From: an uncultured Leptotrichia sp.
GTDB taxonomy: Bacteria > Fusobacteriota > Fusobacteriia > Fusobacteriales > Leptotrichiaceae
DNA: 8,462 bases
Assembly: GCA_938017765.1 (NCBI GenBank)
Contig: CALIJH010000077.1
Span: 1-8,462 of the forward strand
Direction: 5' to 3'
The notes below the pieces were generated by a model, which did not search any database, had not been told where the DNA came from, and was given only the letters and a program-made list of their open reading frames with translations. Every line of letters begins with the position of its first letter. Position 1 is the stretch's first letter. Below, piece by piece: positions 5,292 through 8,462 of the stretch. Position numbers and translations under genes: made by a program.

Positions 5292-6179
5292 ATGGACAGA
5301 CAGAAAAGCGGACAGACTGATAAAAATGCAAAATTCAGGCTTATGACAGCAATGTTTATATTCGGAACAATAGGAATTTTTGTAAGGAATATTCCGTTAC
5401 CGTCAAGTGTTATCGCACTTGCGAGAGGTGTGATAGGGACATTGTTTCTAATAATTTTTACAAAAATAAGAAAGATAAAAATTTCGTATACAGAGATAAA
5501 GAATAATCTATCAATACTGTGCTTGTCAGGAATGTTGATCGGAATACACTGGATTTTTCTGTTTGAAGCGTACCGTAATACAACTGTTGCCGTTGCAACA
5601 TTATGCTATTATTTGGCACCGGTTTTCGTAATAATTGCCTCTCCTTTTGTGCTGAAAGAAAAACTGACTTTTAAACAGATTGTATGTATAGGTGTTGCCC
5701 TTATTGGAATGATTTTTGTATCGGGAATATTTGAAAAAGGGGGAACGGAAAATCTACAGCTGAAAGGAATATTTTTTGGAATAGGGGCAGCAATAATTTA
5801 TGCTGTTGTCATTCTGCTGAATAAACATCTGAAAAAGATTTCCTCTTACACAATGACGATTATGCAGCTCGGAATTGCAGCGGCAGTTCTTGCACCTTAT
5901 ACTTTACTGACACAGAATACGGGCAGTCTGACTTTTAATTTTACAACGTTGATATTATTGGGAATTATAGGAATTATAAATACAGGAATAACTTATACTC
6001 TATATTTTTCAGCAATACAGGAATTAAAAGCTCATACAATAGCTATTTTCAGCTATATAGACCCTATTGTTGCCATTTTACTGTCAACTTTGATTTTAAG
6101 AGAAAAACCCGATGTATTTACAGTTATTGGAGGAATAATGATTTTAGGTTCAACTCTGATAAGTGAACTGTCATCGTAA
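5292..6179 (+). CDS. EamA/DMT superfamily transporter (probable exporter)
   Basis: Inner-membrane drug/metabolite transporter; family members usually export metabolites, amino acids or toxic small molecules. The 295 residues hold about ten hydrophobic helices (near 16-32, 37-56, 73-92, 97-120, 128-146, 156-175, 186-205, 217-236, 247-268, 274-291). They form two EamA repeats, visible in the matching segments APVFVIIASPFVLKEKLT (109-126) and DPIVAILLSTLILREKPD (257-274). The N-terminus is short and polar (MDRQKSGQTDKNAKFR), expected in the cytoplasm. AAAGGA (5279-5284) lies seven bases before the ATG. It starts 19 bases after yjdF with no terminator or promoter between, so it should share the riboswitch transcript. 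Substrate cannot be read from sequence; the context suggests an aromatic heterocycle or a related toxic compound. No terminator is visible after it. Confidence 0.92.
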   Translation: MDRQKSGQTDKNAKFRLMTAMFIFGTIGIFVRNIPLPSSVIALARGVIGTLFLIIFTKIRKIKISYTEIKNNLSILCLSGMLIGIHWIFLFEAYRNTTVAVATLCYYLAPVFVIIASPFVLKEKLTFKQIVCIGVALIGMIFVSGIFEKGGTENLQLKGIFFGIGAAIIYAVVILLNKHLKKISSYTMTIMQLGIAAAVLAPYTLLTQNTGSLTFNFTTLILLGIIGIINTGITYTLYFSAIQELKAHTIAIFSYIDPIVAILLSTLILREKPDVFTVIGGIMILGSTLISELSS

Positions 6180-6234
6180 AAATAAACGACAAATTTATAA
6201 CATAAAGAGAAAGAATAAAAAGAGAAAAAAATAA

Positions 6235-6250
6235 AATATATAGATATATT
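6235..6250. repeat. Small A/T inverted repeat before the ABC-F gene
   Basis: AATATAT (6235-6241) and ATATATT (6244-6250) are perfect seven-base complements around AG. It lies in the 116-base gap between the exporter and the ABC-F gene. A Shine-Dalgarno-like AAAGGAGA (6253-6260) that leads to no usable start codon follows, and the real site (TAGGAG, 6285-6290) comes after that. It could be an operator or hairpin, or simple AT-rich chance. I see no convincing promoter in this gap. Confidence 0.3.
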
Positions 6251-6295
6251 CTAAAGGAGAAATATCAATTTTAATAGAAAAATATAGGAGAAAAA

Positions 6296-8233
6296 ATGAG
6301 TTTAGTGCAGTTTAACAAAGTATATAAGCAATTTGCAGGGGATTTTATATTAAAGGATATAAATTTTTCGATAGAAGAAAAGGATAAAATAGGTTTAGTC
6401 GGACTTAACGGTGTAGGGAAATCCACAATTATAAGAATGCTGTTAGGAGAGGAAAGAGTGGAAGGAGCGGATAATAATCCCAATGAAGTTGGAGAAATAA
6501 TCAAAAGTCCGTCAGTAAAAGTAGGATATTTGTCCCAAAATCACAAATTTTCAGATGAAAAAAATACCATATACGAAGAAATGATGTCGGTATTTTCCGA
6601 GGAAAGGGAAATATGGAGCAAACTTCAGAAAGTAAATATGCTCTTAGGAACGGCGGAGGGAGAAGAACTGAAAAGCCTTATAAATCAGTCGGCAGAACTG
6701 TCATCCCTTTATGAAGCAAAAAACGGTTATGAAATAGAATATAAAATAAAGCAGATACTTACGGGACTTGAGCTGACAGATGAATATCACAATCTTTATT
6801 TGAAAGATTTAAGCGGAGGAGAGAGGACAAGGGTATCATTGGCAAAATTGCTGTTAATAGAACCTGATTTACTTATCCTCGATGAGCCTACAAATCACTT
6901 GGATTTAGTGTCTATCGAATGGCTGGAAGATTATTTGAAAAGATACAATAAGACATTTCTGCTTGTTTCCCATGACAGGATATTCCTTGACAATGTCTGC
7001 AACAGGATATATGAGATAGAAAATAAGAAACTGTATAAATATGACGGAAATTTTTCTTCATTTATACTGCAAAAAGAAATGATTTTGAAAGGGGAAATAA
7101 AAAGATACGAAAAAGAGCAGGAAAAAATCAGGAAAATGGAAGAATATATTGAAAGGTTCCGTGCGGGAATAAAGGCAAAGCAGGCAAAAGGGCGTCAGAA
7201 AATACTGGACAGAATAGAAAGAACAGATGACCCTGTTTTCAATCCGCAGAGAATGAAGCTGAAATTTGAAACGGACGGAATAAGCGGAGATAATGTGTTG
7301 AAAGTAAAAAATATAGAAAAATCTTTTGGAAATAAAAAAGTTCTCAATAATATCAGTTTTAATTTATACAAAGGAGAAAGAGTAGGAATAATAGGAAAAA
7401 ACGGTATCGGGAAATCCACTTTACTAAAAATAATAGTTGATAAACTAAAAAAAGATAGCGGAGAAGTGGACTTTGGCTCACGGGTAAAAATGGGATATTA
7501 TGATCAGGATCATCAGGATTTGACTGATGAGAATACCATATTGCAGGAAATAAATGTTTCGCTCAATCTGACGGAAGAATATTTGAGAACTCTTGCGGGA
7601 GGATTTTTGTTTTCAGGAGATGATGTGCTGAAAAAAGTCAAAAAACTGAGCGGAGGAGAAAAAGTAAGAGTTTCGTTTTTAAAACTTTATATGAAAAGGG
7701 CAAATTTTCTTATCCTTGATGAGCCGACAAATCATCTGGATATTTATTCCATAGAGGTGCTTGAAGACGCTCTGGAAAATTTTGACGGTACAATGCTTGT
7801 AGTTTCCCATAACAGACATTTTTTAGATAGTATATGTAATACGATATATTACCTTGATGAAAATGGACTTACAAAATTTAAAGGAAATTACGAAGATTAT
7901 AAGGAGAGCCTAAAAAATATAAAGTCTTCCTCTCAAACTGCTGAAGAACTGGAAATAAAGGAAGAACGTAAATTATCCTATCAGGAGCAGAAAGAACTGA
8001 ATAAAAAAATTACTAAACTGAAAAGGGATATAGTAAGACTTGAAAATGAAATGGAAAAAATCACGCTCAAAAGGGAGGAGCTGAACAGAGAATACGAAAT
8101 TGCAGGAAAGCAGAATGACGTCGGGAAATTAATGGAAATACAGGAACATCTGGATAAAATTGAGCTCGAAGAAATGGAAAAAATGGAAGAATGGGACAAA
8201 AAATCGGAGGAGCTGAAAAATTATGGAGAATAA
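6296..8233 (+). CDS. ABC-F family ATPase (YdiF/Uup-like), ribosome-acting
   Basis: Soluble tandem ATPase without membrane helices; ABC-F proteins bind the ribosomal E site to relieve stalling or give antibiotic protection. Domain 1 has Walker A GLNGVGKST (36-44), signature LSGGE (172-176), Walker B LLILDEP (192-198) with NHLD, and switch His226. The insert at about 85-150 is the arm region. A charged helical linker (about 255-315), corresponding to the P-site tRNA interaction motif, joins domain 2: Walker A GKNGIGKST (367-375), signature LSGGE (451-455), Walker B FLILDEP (471-477), switch His505. A C-terminal coiled coil (about 550-640), rich in Glu and Lys, resembles the Uup/YdiF C-terminal domain. 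The 645 residues match YdiF-like proteins. All catalytic motifs are intact. TAGGAG (6285-6290), five bases before the ATG, supports the start. The end overlaps the next gene by 11 bases. Whether it gives drug resistance or is housekeeping cannot be decided here. Confidence 0.95.
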   Translation: MSLVQFNKVYKQFAGDFILKDINFSIEEKDKIGLVGLNGVGKSTIIRMLLGEERVEGADNNPNEVGEIIKSPSVKVGYLSQNHKFSDEKNTIYEEMMSVFSEEREIWSKLQKVNMLLGTAEGEELKSLINQSAELSSLYEAKNGYEIEYKIKQILTGLELTDEYHNLYLKDLSGGERTRVSLAKLLLIEPDLLILDEPTNHLDLVSIEWLEDYLKRYNKTFLLVSHDRIFLDNVCNRIYEIENKKLYKYDGNFSSFILQKEMILKGEIKRYEKEQEKIRKMEEYIERFRAGIKAKQAKGRQKILDRIERTDDPVFNPQRMKLKFETDGISGDNVLKVKNIEKSFGNKKVLNNISFNLYKGERVGIIGKNGIGKSTLLKIIVDKLKKDSGEVDFGSRVKMGYYDQDHQDLTDENTILQEINVSLNLTEEYLRTLAGGFLFSGDDVLKKVKKLSGGEKVRVSFLKLYMKRANFLILDEPTNHLDIYSIEVLEDALENFDGTMLVVSHNRHFLDSICNTIYYLDENGLTKFKGNYEDYKESLKNIKSSSQTAEELEIKEERKLSYQEQKELNKKITKLKRDIVRLENEMEKITLKREELNREYEIAGKQNDVGKLMEIQEHLDKIELEEMEKMEEWDKKSEELKNYGE

Positions 8234-8462
8234 TAAGGTAGAAAAACAGACTGAAAATAAAGAACATCAAAATAAAATAGAGGGAATGAGAATAAAAATT
8301 GATTTGAATAAATCAATGAAAGATAAAATAAGGAAAATCAGAAAGAATAATATAACTACGAGCATTTTTGAATTGATTTTTTATGCAATTGTTTTGCTTT
8401 ATTGTATGCGTCCTGATCCAAAAGATAATTTATTAAAAATAAGAGATATTTTATTATTAATT
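8223..8462 (+). CDS. Partial CDS, membrane-associated protein of unknown function
   Basis: An uninterrupted frame of 80 codons starts at ATG 8223 and runs off the window. GGAGGAG at 8206-8212, inside the end of the ABC-F gene, lies ten bases before the ATG. The frame overlaps the ABC-F stop by 11 bases, suggesting translational coupling. The N-terminus (1-45) is very polar and charged (MENNKVEKQTENKEHQ, then many Lys). A hydrophobic stretch SIFELIFYAIVLLYCM (47-62) is probably a membrane helix, followed by RPDPKD and the start of another hydrophobic segment (DILLLI) at the cut. An internal ATG at codon 22 is less well placed for a ribosome binding site. I do not recognise the family. Confidence 0.75.
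   Translation, partial: MENNKVEKQTENKEHQNKIEGMRIKIDLNKSMKDKIRKIRKNNITTSIFELIFYAIVLLYCMRPDPKDNLLKIRDILLLI

Noticed and set aside
6253..6295. Possible small gene after the Shine-Dalgarno-like AAAGGAGA before the ABC-F start
   Set aside because: There is no ATG, GTG or TTG start at a suitable distance, and only the second site at 6285-6290 precedes a real start codon.

Overview
The window is a strongly AT-rich, compact bacterial chromosome segment with every gene on the + strand. The AT-richness, the ftsQ-ftsZ pair followed by rpsF-ssb-rpsR, good Shine-Dalgarno sites and a diderm-style lipoprotein fit a Fusobacteriota chromosome, most likely Leptotrichiaceae (Leptotrichia-like). That assignment is an inference from style and gene content, not from a database match. 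No tRNA, rRNA, CRISPR array, insertion sequence or prophage gene is visible.

Layout. 1-167: AT-rich leader with a weak hairpin and a good promoter. 168-1969: the division genes ftsQ (divIB) and ftsZ, with no ftsA between them. 1975-3155: the S6-SSB-S18 operon, with its own promoter, a short structured leader that may be an S6:S18 autoregulatory site, and a strong intrinsic terminator. 3223-4601: an uncharacterised lipoprotein, a DUF937 (YidB-like) protein, and a probable terminator. 4687-6179: a promoter, a yjdF-type riboswitch, the YjdF (DUF2992) protein and an EamA/DMT exporter. 6296-8233: a two-domain ABC-F ATPase. 8223 to the window end: the first 80 codons of a membrane-associated protein of unknown function.

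How the genes work together. The first half is housekeeping: divisome assembly and Z-ring formation, then the small-subunit proteins S6 and S18 (direct neighbours in the 30S platform) with SSB between them. The second half looks like a stress or small-molecule response block. The riboswitch carries an anti-Shine-Dalgarno hairpin loop that is complementary over 9 bases to the yjdF ribosome binding site. The exporter starts 19 bases after yjdF, so it is probably under the same RNA control. yjdF riboswitches are known to respond to diverse azaaromatic compounds, so a 'sense and pump out a planar aromatic' module is a reasonable hypothesis. The following ABC-F protein acts on ribosomes by family knowledge; it may or may not belong to the same transcript.

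The most interesting part is 4687-6179. The riboswitch class itself is known, but its pairing with a DMT exporter in this kind of organism, and the visible switching geometry, deserve a closer look.
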